5,732 bases of DNA from Bacteroidota bacterium (GCA_016844425.1 JAERML010000161.1:1-5732), one strand, 5' to 3'. Shown: positions 1 through 5,732, numbered from the stretch's first letter. A program made the numbers and translations. The notes: generated by a model from the sequence alone, not told the origin.

Positions 1-43
1 ACAACCTGAGGAGGGGGAGAGTTCGCTTGACATGAGGCGAGGC

Positions 44-147
44 TATTCGATTTGTCCGAAGGACCCCTACGGGGAATGGCAGGCCAAACTGAGACACCAC
101 CGATTTGCCGTTTACCTTGATTGCTATTATATTTGGACAAACGAATA
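44..147. repeat. Imperfect inverted repeat flanking the leader promoter (possible operator pair)
   Basis: The left arm (44-60) reads TATTCGATTTGTCCGAA. The right arm (132-147) reads TTTGGACAAACGAATA. The reverse complement of the left arm matches the right arm at 15 of 17 positions: one mismatch (C versus T at the third base) and one extra T after GGACAAA. The arms are 71 bases apart. The right arm covers the end of the candidate -7 element and the expected transcription start, where a bound repressor would block initiation. The left arm lies upstream of the -33 element. Two copies of one site around a promoter fit a looping or cooperative repressor, but no regulator gene is visible here. Two short overlapping hairpins, GTCC-GAA-GGAC (54-64) and CCCC-TAC-GGGG (64-74), lie beside the left arm. 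The match is read directly; the operator role is inferred. Confidence 0.4.
104..135 (+). promoter_or_regulatory. Candidate promoter of the dioxygenase operon, Bacteroidota-like
   Basis: TTTG at 104-107 is followed after 20 bases by TATATTTG at 128-135. This is an exact fit to the TTTG ... TAnnTTTG pattern described for primary-sigma promoters of Bacteroidetes. The same stretch can be read as a sigma70-like promoter: TTGCCG at 105-110 (4 of 6), a 17-base spacer and TATATT at 128-133 (5 of 6). Either reading puts the transcript start near 140, giving a leader of about 95 bases before the ATG at 235. A start here also argues against translation beginning upstream at the in-frame TTG at 121. Confidence 0.5.
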
Positions 148-223
148 AGAGCTGACGTTCATCCTGTCTCCTTCCTTCCACGGGGTGTTGCGTCGCACGA
201 TCAAGAACCAGCCAGGTTTGCCC

Positions 224-229
224 AAGGAG
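224..229 (+). promoter_or_regulatory. Shine-Dalgarno site that fixes the dioxygenase start
   Basis: AAGGAG lies 5 bases before the ATG at 235. This is a strong, well-spaced ribosome binding site. It selects that ATG over the in-frame TTG at 121, whose upstream sequence has no such motif and which falls inside the candidate promoter. Confidence 0.8.
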
Positions 230-234
230 ATCGA

Positions 235-1335
235 ATGTACCCTCTTAAGAAAGGGAAGACCACCCAGCAAGCGCACGTCGGACTGCCGAGCGGGACGTTC
301 GAAGAGGAGCATGGACGGAAAGGCTTCTTCGGGAAGTCCGCACACCTTTACCATACGCACCCCCCAACTGGCTGGATCCGGTTTGAAGGAAAGTTGAGGC
401 CACATTGCATCGACTGCAACAAACTGACCCCTTCCGACCAGCATGACCCCAAAGGATCGCCCGTCGCATTCCTCGGCAACAATGACGTCACGCTGTGCGT
501 CTCCCGTCGCAGCGAGCCGATGCCGTTCTACTTTCGGAACGCAGACGGCGATGAACTCTACTTTGTCCATCGCGGCGAGGGAATTGTTGAAACCGACTTC
601 GGGCCTCTGACATTCGAGAAGGGTGACTACATCATCATCCCTCGAGCCGTCACCTATCGCATAGTCCCGAAGACAAAAGATAATTTCTTCCTCATCACGC
701 AATCGAAAACAGAATTCGAGCAGCCGGACAAAGGATTGATCGGGCAACACGCATTGTACGATCCTGCTGTCATCGTCACCCCGGAACCGCAACCGTATCT
801 TGACGACAACCGTGAGTGGGAAGTTCGCATCAAAGTGGATGATGAATTTTCTTCCGTGGTCTATCCCTGGAACCCCATCGATGTTGTGGGATGGAAAGGC
901 GACTTGACCGTATGGAAACTCAACATGCGTGATATCCGACCGATCATGAGCCACCGCGCACACCTCCCCCCCAGCGCACATACCACCTTCGTTACTCAGG
1001 GCGCTGTTGTATGCAGCTTTCTCCCCCGCCCGCTCGAAGAGGATCCGGAAGCATTGAAGGTTCCTTTCTTCCACCGGAATACCGACTACGACGAGTTCAT
1101 ATTCTACCATGACGGCAACTTCTTCAGCAAGGACAACATCGTGCCGGGCATGGTCACGCTCCATCCACGCGGAATCCACCACGGCCCGCATCCCAAGGCG
1201 CTCGCCAATCAGGCGAAGAAGACTCATACAGATGAATTCGCTGTCATGCTCGATGGTTTAAATCCGATCCACGTCCTTCCCGCAGGTGAAGCCGCCGAAT
1301 GGAAGGAATACTGGATGAGCTGGATGCAGAAATAG
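235..1335 (+). CDS. hmgA: Homogentisate 1,2-dioxygenase-like bicupin enzyme, short form
   Basis: Predicted cytoplasmic, iron-dependent ring-cleaving dioxygenase of 366 residues. Characterised homogentisate dioxygenases turn homogentisate and O2 into maleylacetoacetate in tyrosine and phenylalanine breakdown. The well-known human and Pseudomonas enzymes are longer, about 430-445 residues. The frame stays open back to a TTG at 121, but AAGGAG five bases before this ATG fixes the start. The C-terminal cupin carries the likely metal ligands: His280 and Glu287 in HRNTDYDE, then His315 or His316 in PRGIHHGPHP. His243 may match the catalytic histidine (human H292). The N-terminal cupin repeats the pattern as FRNADGDELYF (100-110) but lacks the histidines. 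It is first of three same-strand genes, followed by a flavin-reductase-like protein and a CoA ligase. The family call is firm. The substrate is inferred and could be another 2,5-dihydroxyaryl acid, so the gene symbol is provisional. Confidence 0.82.
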   Translation: MYPLKKGKTTQQAHVGLPSGTFEEEHGRKGFFGKSAHLYHTHPPTGWIRFEGKLRPHCIDCNKLTPSDQHDPKGSPVAFLGNNDVTLCVSRRSEPMPFYFRNADGDELYFVHRGEGIVETDFGPLTFEKGDYIIIPRAVTYRIVPKTKDNFFLITQSKTEFEQPDKGLIGQHALYDPAVIVTPEPQPYLDDNREWEVRIKVDDEFSSVVYPWNPIDVVGWKGDLTVWKLNMRDIRPIMSHRAHLPPSAHTTFVTQGAVVCSFLPRPLEEDPEALKVPFFHRNTDYDEFIFYHDGNFFSKDNIVPGMVTLHPRGIHHGPHPKALANQAKKTHTDEFAVMLDGLNPIHVLPAGEAAEWKEYWMSWMQK

Positions 1336-1411
1336 CAATCATCGGGTATGGACACCAACAGAATGTCTCTCACACCAGACGAGGCATACGCAGTTCGTTC
1401 TTGCCATAAGC

Positions 1412-1428
1412 GATGTATCTGATACCTC
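1412..1428. repeat. Small palindrome in the gap before the flavin-reductase-like gene
   Basis: GATGTATC-T-GATACCTC has two 8-base arms that match at 7 positions around a single central T. With a one-base centre it cannot fold well as an RNA hairpin, so if functional it would be a DNA-binding site. It ends 30 bases before the GTG start at 1459. The rest of the 123-base gap (1336-1458) shows no convincing promoter, terminator or small gene. Confidence 0.2.
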
Positions 1429-1458
1429 AACTCCCCATCTCTTTCCAGAGCCTGTACG

Positions 1459-2088
1459 GTGGTCATCTCTCCATCTGAGCACGAGCCCCGCAATGTCTAC
1501 AAACTGATGATCGGTGCGATCGTGCCACGGCCCATCGCATTTGTTTCCTCCATCAGCGCAAACGGGATTCGCAACCTTGCACCGTTCAGTTTCTTCACTG
1601 CGGTCAGCGCCGACCCAACGATGATTTGTTTTTGTCCGTTAGTCCGCTCCCACGATGGCCTGCAAAAAGACACACTTCGGAATATTGAATCGATAGGTGA
1701 GTTCGTTGTCAATATCGTCTCGGAAGAGTTCGCAGCGCAAATGAACATTTGCTCAATCGAGTTCCCGCCCGACGTCGATGAGTTTCAAGAGTCGGGTCTG
1801 ACACCTCTACCGAGCGACATTGTCGGTCCTCCCCGCGTGAAAGAATCTCGCATCTCCATGGAGTGCCAGCTCCGACAGATCGTGCGTGTAAGCACGAAGC
1901 CCACAGGAGGGAACATTGTCATCGGTGAGATCGTGCGGTTCCACGTCCACGATGACCTGGTAACAGATTTCAGGATCGATCCGGATAAACTCCGTGCGAT
2001 TGGCAGAATGGGTGGACCGGCATATGTGCGGACGACGGATCGATTCGACCTTGTCCGTCCGAAAGCAAATGAGTTGCGCCACACCTGA
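1459..2088 (+). CDS. Flavin-reductase-like FMN-binding split-barrel protein
   Basis: A 209-residue cytoplasmic protein of the flavin reductase-like, FMN-binding split-barrel family. Visible family marks are PRPIAFVSS (23-31), NLAPFSFFTAVSADP (39-53, the flavin-contacting stretch), DTLRNI followed by GEFVVNIV (71-87), a central strand GNIVIGEIVRFHV (151-163), and the typical C-terminal GRMGGPAYVRT (182-192) before the final DLVRP. Members bind FMN or FAD. Many reduce it with NAD(P)H for a partner monooxygenase, but others have no known partner. None of the genes here encodes a flavin monooxygenase, so a partner would have to lie elsewhere. The start is GTG: an in-frame stop at 1420-1422 and no other start codon before 1459 leave this as the first option. 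The next ATG (residue 17) would remove the conserved RNVYKL segment. The ribosome site is weak (AGAG at 1447-1450). It probably shares a transcript with its neighbours. The family is well supported; the exact reaction is unknown. Confidence 0.85.
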   Translation: MVISPSEHEPRNVYKLMIGAIVPRPIAFVSSISANGIRNLAPFSFFTAVSADPTMICFCPLVRSHDGLQKDTLRNIESIGEFVVNIVSEEFAAQMNICSIEFPPDVDEFQESGLTPLPSDIVGPPRVKESRISMECQLRQIVRVSTKPTGGNIVIGEIVRFHVHDDLVTDFRIDPDKLRAIGRMGGPAYVRTTDRFDLVRPKANELRHT

Positions 2089-2112
2089 CCATGCCGAGTC
2101 GATTTATTTCAC

Positions 2113-3828
2113 ATGAGTTCTCAATATCGTATGGCCGAGCTCACAGCCGCCGTTCTTGACCATATTTTGGCCGCGCACACTGTTGGAGATGTTCCACCAA
2201 CAGAACCTCTTGTCCCCTATCGGAATATCGGCGACCTTCTTGAACAGCAGGTGGACAGGTTTGAGCAGAAAGCGTTTCTCATTTTCTATGACGACGCGGG
2301 ACATCGGTGGGAGTATGTGTACCGCGAGTTTTACGAAGAGGTGTGCAAAACTGCCAACTTCCTGCATTCCGCCGGGATCGGGCGCGGAGACCGGATTGCA
2401 ACGGTGTCCCATAATCATTCTGATGTCGTCATCCAGTACTTCGCCACGTTTCTACTTGGGGCTGTTGTCGTACCGATCAATGTGGAGGAAGATGACAAGA
2501 GAATTATATACATTCTGCAAAACTCGGAAACAAAGCTGACCTTCGTTCGCGATCAGTACATCGACCGGATCAAGTCCCTCCTCCCCCACATCCCGGGGTT
2601 GCGGACCATAGTTCAGGTTGGCGCAAAGCTCGATCCGTCCCTCCCACATTACCACACTGAGATTGCCAAACAGTCAACGCTCTTCACTTCCGCCAGCCGG
2701 CCGGGGCTGCAGGACGAAGCGTTGATTGTCTACACCTCCGGCACCACCGGCCACCCAAAAGGAGTGGTTCTGGTGCAATACAACCTGCTCGTCGATGCGA
2801 TGGCAATTGTGGAGTGGCATCGGCTTTCCGAAGATCAGCGGATGATGTGCGTTCTCCCGATCCATCACGTCAACGGCACCATCGTTACGCTGATGTCGCC
2901 ACTCTATGCCGGCTGCGGGGTTGTGCTGAACCAGAAGTTTCATTCCGACAAGTTTTTCGAGCGGATCAGCATTGAGAGGATCACGGTTGCCAGTGTTGTG
3001 CCTACACTATTGCAGTTTCTCCTGCACGCAAAGCTCTCGATGGAGGCGTACAAAGTGGCACACTTCCGTCATATCATTTGCGGGGCCGGCCCGCTCACAG
3101 TGGAGCTGGCGCTGAAATTCGAGCACGAGTTCAAGATTCCCATCATTCATGGCTACGGCCTGTCTGAAACAACCTGCTACTCCTGTTTCCTCCCGATCGA
3201 CCTTCCAAAAGGAGAACACAAAGCGTGGCTCTCCAAGTATGGATTCCCATCCATTGGCGTGCCGCTGCCGGTGAATGATATGGCAATCCATGATGATCAA
3301 GGAAATGAGATGGAGGAAGGTCAACGTGGTGAGATCGTCATCCGCGGGCACAACGTGATGAAATACTACTTCCAGGACCCCGAGGCCAATGAAAAGACAT
3401 TCAGTTACGGGTGGTTCAGAAGTGGCGATGAGGGATTTTTCCAGTACGATGAGCAGGGACGAAAGTTTTTTTTCATTACGGGCCGGCTGAAGGAACTCAT
3501 CATCCGTGGCGGCGTGAATATCTCCCCGTTTGAAATCGACGAAGTGTTGATGAACATGCACGGCGTTGGTGCAGGCATCGCCGTGGGGTTTGAGAATGAT
3601 TGGTACGGAGAGGAAGTTGGCGCCTATGTGAAGCCAAGTGATGGGATGGTGTTGTCGGAGGACAGCGTGATCGCCCATTGCAGGAAACATCTCCCCTTCA
3701 GCAAATCACCCAAGGTGGTGGTGTTCGGCAACGACATCCCAGCCACATCCACCGGCAAGTATCAACGGACCAAGTGCAAAGACCTCTTTGCGAAGTGGAA
3801 AGCAGTGCAATTTCACGAGCAAAAATAG
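2113..3828 (+). CDS. AMP-forming acyl/aryl-CoA ligase (ANL superfamily)
   Basis: A 571-residue class I adenylate-forming enzyme. It should activate a carboxylic acid with ATP to an acyl-adenylate and transfer it to CoA. The core motifs run in order and look intact: phosphate loop YTSGTTGHPKG (207-217), PIHHVNG (249-255), GYGLSETT (347-354), GWFRSGDEG with ribose-binding Asp439 (433-441), the hinge region GRLKELIIRGG (457-467), and TSTGKYQR with the catalytic Lys549 (545-552). Length is normal for 4-coumarate-CoA-ligase-like or medium/long-chain acyl-CoA synthetases. I cannot read the substrate from the sequence. The gene starts 24 bases after the flavin-reductase-like gene, which suggests co-transcription. 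The ATG at 2113 has little ribosome-site sequence; the in-frame ATG at 2131 (residue 7) is no better. Given the ring-cleaving neighbour, an aromatic or phenyl-substituted acid, or an acid product of its breakdown, is a reasonable guess. An unrelated fatty acid is possible. A run of eight Ts at 3466-3473 lies within the frame. Confidence 0.9.
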   Translation: MSSQYRMAELTAAVLDHILAAHTVGDVPPTEPLVPYRNIGDLLEQQVDRFEQKAFLIFYDDAGHRWEYVYREFYEEVCKTANFLHSAGIGRGDRIATVSHNHSDVVIQYFATFLLGAVVVPINVEEDDKRIIYILQNSETKLTFVRDQYIDRIKSLLPHIPGLRTIVQVGAKLDPSLPHYHTEIAKQSTLFTSASRPGLQDEALIVYTSGTTGHPKGVVLVQYNLLVDAMAIVEWHRLSEDQRMMCVLPIHHVNGTIVTLMSPLYAGCGVVLNQKFHSDKFFERISIERITVASVVPTLLQFLLHAKLSMEAYKVAHFRHIICGAGPLTVELALKFEHEFKIPIIHGYGLSETTCYSCFLPIDLPKGEHKAWLSKYGFPSIGVPLPVNDMAIHDDQGNEMEEGQRGEIVIRGHNVMKYYFQDPEANEKTFSYGWFRSGDEGFFQYDEQGRKFFFITGRLKELIIRGGVNISPFEIDEVLMNMHGVGAGIAVGFENDWYGEEVGAYVKPSDGMVLSEDSVIAHCRKHLPFSKSPKVVVFGNDIPATSTGKYQRTKCKDLFAKWKAVQFHEQK

Positions 3829-3852
3829 AAACGGCGGGATACACCTGCCGCC
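3821..3852 (-). terminator. Rho-independent terminator for the minus-strand membrane-protein gene
   Basis: GGCGG (3833-3837) can pair with CCGCC (3848-3852) across a 10-base loop. Read on the minus strand, the hairpin comes 26 bases after the stop of the outer-membrane-protein gene and is followed by GTTTCTATTTTT, a good T-rich tail. Read on the plus strand, the following bases (TCGTTCAATAC) have no T tract, so it should be weak for the CoA-ligase transcript. The tail overlaps the ligase stop codon, so the two convergent units are tightly packed. Confidence 0.5.
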
Positions 3853-3878
3853 TCGTTCAATACATTTTCAATCTTCTG

Positions 3879-4562
3879 TTAGAACGTTCCTACAAACAAT
3901 CCCGCATTGATCATGAACCCCTGGCCGTTCACCTTGTTTGGGACACCCAGAAGTTCATAGTTGTCGTCCACCGTCCATGAGGGGGCCGACATGCCGACAT
4001 AGGTTGCCCCGAGCCGGACGCCTACCCAACCGAGGATCGCATACTCAATGTTCACAGAAGGGACCCAGACAAAAAACGCACCCGTCAGAGTTCGCTTGAC
4101 GCTGTTGATCTGGGCTGCAGTCCCATAGTTTCCTGATTCAAAGTATCCCCACTCCTGTCCCCATGTTTTCGCTCCACCTGCATCCTGACGGAGAATGATG
4201 TCGATGCCACCCCCACCGAGCATGGTGCCTACGGAGAGGTCAAGCCGTTCCACTATTGGAACAACATACTCCAGCGTTACTCCTCCAAAACCCACCTTCA
4301 GTTGTGCATCTCGACGAATCCCGGCTGCATCCAGCGCAGTACTCTTGATGGACCCGCTCATGCCAAGCCCCCCACCGCGTGAGGGAACCAGGAACTCATT
4401 GATCGGCTTGACGTCCACAAACAGCCACCCCGGAATGAATCCGCCGAAGGCACCCACTTTAGCCGCCCTGGAACGTTGCGGTGGAATGGGTTGCTCGTCC
4501 TGTGCTGGAGCGAGGGACCAGACGAATAGACTTAGCAGCAAGGTTAACAGAACGGGCTTCAT
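3879..4562 (-). CDS. Small secreted protein, probable outer-membrane beta-barrel
   Basis: A 227-residue protein I cannot assign to a named family. Residues 1-20 form a clear signal peptide: a lysine at position 2, a hydrophobic core LLTLLLSLFVW, then A-P-A before Gln21, giving a mature chain of about 207 residues. The mature part is rich in glycine and aromatics and has alternating stretches typical of transmembrane beta-strands: LKVGFGGVTLEYVVPIV (88-104), LDLSVGTMLGGGGIDIIL (107-124), FFVWVPSVNIEYAIL (163-177), VGVRLGATYVG (180-190) and GFMINAGLFVGTF (215-227). It ends in Phe, as outer-membrane barrels usually do for recognition by the BAM machinery. Size would suit about eight strands. The frame is open up to 4784, but that would overlap the upstream gene. 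A strong GGAGGA site (4568-4573) and the signal peptide fix the ATG at 4562. Function is unknown. Localisation is inferred, moderately sure. Confidence 0.75.
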   Translation of the reverse strand: MKPVLLTLLLSLFVWSLAPAQDEQPIPPQRSRAAKVGAFGGFIPGWLFVDVKPINEFLVPSRGGGLGMSGSIKSTALDAAGIRRDAQLKVGFGGVTLEYVVPIVERLDLSVGTMLGGGGIDIILRQDAGGAKTWGQEWGYFESGNYGTAAQINSVKRTLTGAFFVWVPSVNIEYAILGWVGVRLGATYVGMSAPSWTVDDNYELLGVPNKVNGQGFMINAGLFVGTF

Positions 4563-4567
4563 GAAGT

Positions 4568-4573
4568 TCCTCC
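4568..4573 (-). promoter_or_regulatory. Shine-Dalgarno site fixing the start of the membrane-protein gene
   Basis: On the minus strand GGAGGA lies 5 bases before the ATG at 4562. It rules out the longer open frame that begins at 4784 and would place 74 non-conserved-looking residues ahead of the signal peptide. Confidence 0.8.
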
Positions 4574-4601
4574 GAAGTATGTGGTCAGCGAAAGGTGTGA
4601 T

Positions 4602-4630
4602 AATGTACGGAAATCGGTCCAGACATTCAA
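4602..4630 (-). promoter_or_regulatory. Candidate promoter of the membrane-protein gene
   Basis: On the minus strand TTGAAT (4625-4630, 4 of 6 to the -35 consensus) is followed after 17 bases by TACATT (4602-4607, 4 of 6 to the -10). The downstream part, TACATTAT, also resembles TAnnTT of Bacteroidota-type promoters, but without the final TG. It sits in the 89-base gap between the two minus-strand genes and would give a leader of about 30-35 bases. The match is modest; read-through from the upstream gene is also possible. Confidence 0.3.
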
Positions 4631-4651
4631 CAAACACTCTCTGCAACCCAC

Positions 4652-5732
4652 TCAGTATCGTGGGAGGGTTGGGTCTATCAGCCGTGACCAGGCATCGATA
4701 CCGCCGACAAGATTCTTGACGTTCGCAAAACCGCATTGTTGCATCAGCGCAACCGCCGAGCGGCTCCGAATGCCATGATGGCAAAAGACAACGATCTCCG
4801 CCTCCCGATCGAGTTCACCGAGCCTGTCAGGCAACTCGCCGAGAGGAATCAATCGCCCGCCCAGGTTGGCAATGCCGAACTCCTCCTGCTCACGGACATC
4901 GAGCAGCGTGAATGTTTCTTTTCGCTCCAGCTTTTGTTTCAGTTCCTCAACACGCATGTCCACCAATCGTTCGTTGACAGAAGAAGCGTGATTGCCATCC
5001 GTTGCGCGACAGGCCTGGCCCATGTTTGTAAGAGTGAGAATTGTCGGATGATTTCCGCAAATCGGACAATCCACATTTTTCAACACCAGGTGCTCTGTCG
5101 TTGTCATCGTGAGAGAATCCGCGATCAGCACTCTCCCTACAAGCGGTTGCCCAATGCCGAGGATCAGTTTCAGTGCCTCGGTCGCCTGCACGACGCCAAT
5201 CAGGCCCGGCACAACGCCGAGCACGCCGGATTGAGCGCAATCCTGAACCAGGAGCGGAGGCGGCGGCACGGGATGAACACATCGGTAACATGGCCCGTCT
5301 CCACCAAAGACCGATACCGTCCCTTCAAACCTATAGACACTACCGTGAATATGCCGCTTCGCAAGAAACACACACGCATCGTTGATGAGGTACCGGGTGA
5401 CAAAGTTGTCCGAACCGTCAATGATTATATCGTACCTCTCGATGAGCTCCAGGGCATTGGTCGGCGACAGACGAGTGGCATGGCAGTCGACTCGGACATG
5501 AGGGTTCAACTCCAGCATCCGATCGCGTGCGGACTCCACTTTCGGCCTGCCAATACTGCCAGTAGAATGAATGATCTGACGGTGAAGGTTCGAGAGTGTG
5601 ACCGTGTCGTCATCGACCAATCCAATCGTTCCGACGCCGGCCGCCGCAAGATACAAAGCCACTGGCGAGCCCAACCCTCCAACTCCGACAATCAACACCC
5701 GCGCATTCTCAATCTTCGCCTGTCCAGCACTC
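4652..5732 (-). CDS. moeZ: MoeZ/MoeBR-type sulfur-carrier adenylyltransferase with rhodanese domain (5' end outside window)
   Basis: Cytoplasmic E1-like enzyme. It adenylates the C-terminus of a ubiquitin-like sulfur carrier (MoaD, ThiS or similar) and, through its rhodanese domain, can supply sulfur for thiocarboxylate formation. The frame runs off the right edge; residues just before the GTG at 5698 read GQAKIENAR, the usual lead-in to the nucleotide-binding loop, so that GTG is not the start. Numbered from 5698: loop VGVGGLGSP (4-12), SNLHRQ (36-41), Lys53, GSDNFVTRYLIND (95-107), zinc cysteines 137/140 (CYRC) and 211/214 (CPIC), and DCAQSGVLGVVPG (153-165). A rhodanese domain follows from about 245: LLDVREQEEF (265-274), active-site loop CHHGIRS with Cys306, and the family-typical end GGIDAWSRLIDPTLPRY. 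About 359 residues are visible, close to full length (roughly 390). All key residues are present, so it should be active. Its partner carrier is not in the window, so molybdopterin, thiamine, cysteine or tRNA thiolation cannot be told apart. Confidence 0.92.
   Translation of the reverse strand, partial: SAGQAKIENARVLIVGVGGLGSPVALYLAAAGVGTIGLVDDDTVTLSNLHRQIIHSTGSIGRPKVESARDRMLELNPHVRVDCHATRLSPTNALELIERYDIIIDGSDNFVTRYLINDACVFLAKRHIHGSVYRFEGTVSVFGGDGPCYRCVHPVPPPPLLVQDCAQSGVLGVVPGLIGVVQATEALKLILGIGQPLVGRVLIADSLTMTTTEHLVLKNVDCPICGNHPTILTLTNMGQACRATDGNHASSVNERLVDMRVEELKQKLERKETFTLLDVREQEEFGIANLGGRLIPLGELPDRLGELDREAEIVVFCHHGIRSRSAVALMQQCGFANVKNLVGGIDAWSRLIDPTLPRY

Noticed and set aside
18..31. Exact 14-base direct repeat AGAGTTCGCTTGAC, also at 4087-4100
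   Set aside because: The flanks do not match and the second copy lies in ordinary coding sequence. One such match in a window of this size is not very improbable.
27..55. Perfect -35 box TTGACA at 27-32 as a second plus-strand promoter
   Set aside because: No acceptable -10 sequence occurs at 16-18 bases. The best AT-rich stretch (TATTCG at 44-49) is only 11 bases away.
127..1227. Long minus-strand open frame (366 codons) opposite the dioxygenase gene
   Set aside because: The plus-strand product matches a known family along its length. The antisense translation shows no recognisable domain and is a by-product of codon bias.
1401..1426. TTGCCA (1401-1406) as an internal promoter before the flavin-reductase-like gene
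   Set aside because: The only -10-like sequence, GATACC, matches 3 of 6 positions and has a 14-base spacer.
3007..3690. Minus-strand open frame of 227 codons inside the CoA-ligase gene
   Set aside because: It lies fully under a ligase with all core motifs intact, and its product is His-rich with no family features.
4195..4719. Plus-strand open frame of 174 codons over the membrane-protein gene
   Set aside because: The opposite strand has a signal peptide, ribosome site and barrel features. This frame has only low-complexity Ser/Pro/Arg content.
4563..4784. N-terminal extension of the membrane-protein frame into the MoeZ-like gene
   Set aside because: It would overlap the rhodanese coding sequence by 133 bases and bury the signal peptide. 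The GGAGGA site supports the ATG at 4562.

Overview
The window reads as a bacterial chromosome segment of moderate GC content (mid-50s % by eye). It has two convergent gene sets and no sign of mobile DNA, CRISPR, tRNA or rRNA. The best taxonomic hints point to the Bacteroidota/Chlorobiota (FCB) side, with low confidence. The promoter before the first gene fits the TTTG / TAnnTTTG pattern of that group, with 20 bases between the elements. A small secreted protein also ends its signal peptide in APA-Q, common there. Two genes have strong Shine-Dalgarno sites, which is less typical of core Bacteroidetes, so the phylum stays open.

Plus strand, left to right: a 234-base leader holds a candidate promoter flanked by a long imperfect inverted repeat. 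Three genes then follow in one direction: a short-form homogentisate 1,2-dioxygenase-like bicupin enzyme (235-1335), a flavin-reductase-like FMN-binding split-barrel protein (1459-2088) and an AMP-forming acyl/aryl-CoA ligase (2113-3828). The gaps are 123 and 24 bases. They look like an operon for breaking down an aromatic compound: one protein could supply or use reduced flavin, one opens a dihydroxylated ring, and one activates a carboxylic acid as a CoA thioester. The standard homogentisate route needs no CoA ligase, so the exact pathway is open.

Minus strand, right to left: a MoeZ/MoeBR-type protein (ThiF/MoeB E1-like adenylyltransferase fused to a rhodanese domain) enters from the right edge and ends at 4652. 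It would activate the C-terminus of a ubiquitin-like sulfur carrier and pass it sulfur. After 89 bases comes a small signal-peptide-bearing protein, probably an outer-membrane beta-barrel (3879-4562), with its own candidate promoter and a strong ribosome binding site. The two gene sets meet tail to tail across 50 bases (3829-3878). A GC-rich hairpin there is followed by a T-rich tract only when read on the minus strand.

I see no clearly new multi-gene system. The points most worth following are the ring-cleavage plus CoA-ligase operon, the inverted repeat around its promoter, and the visible internal duplication in the dioxygenase.
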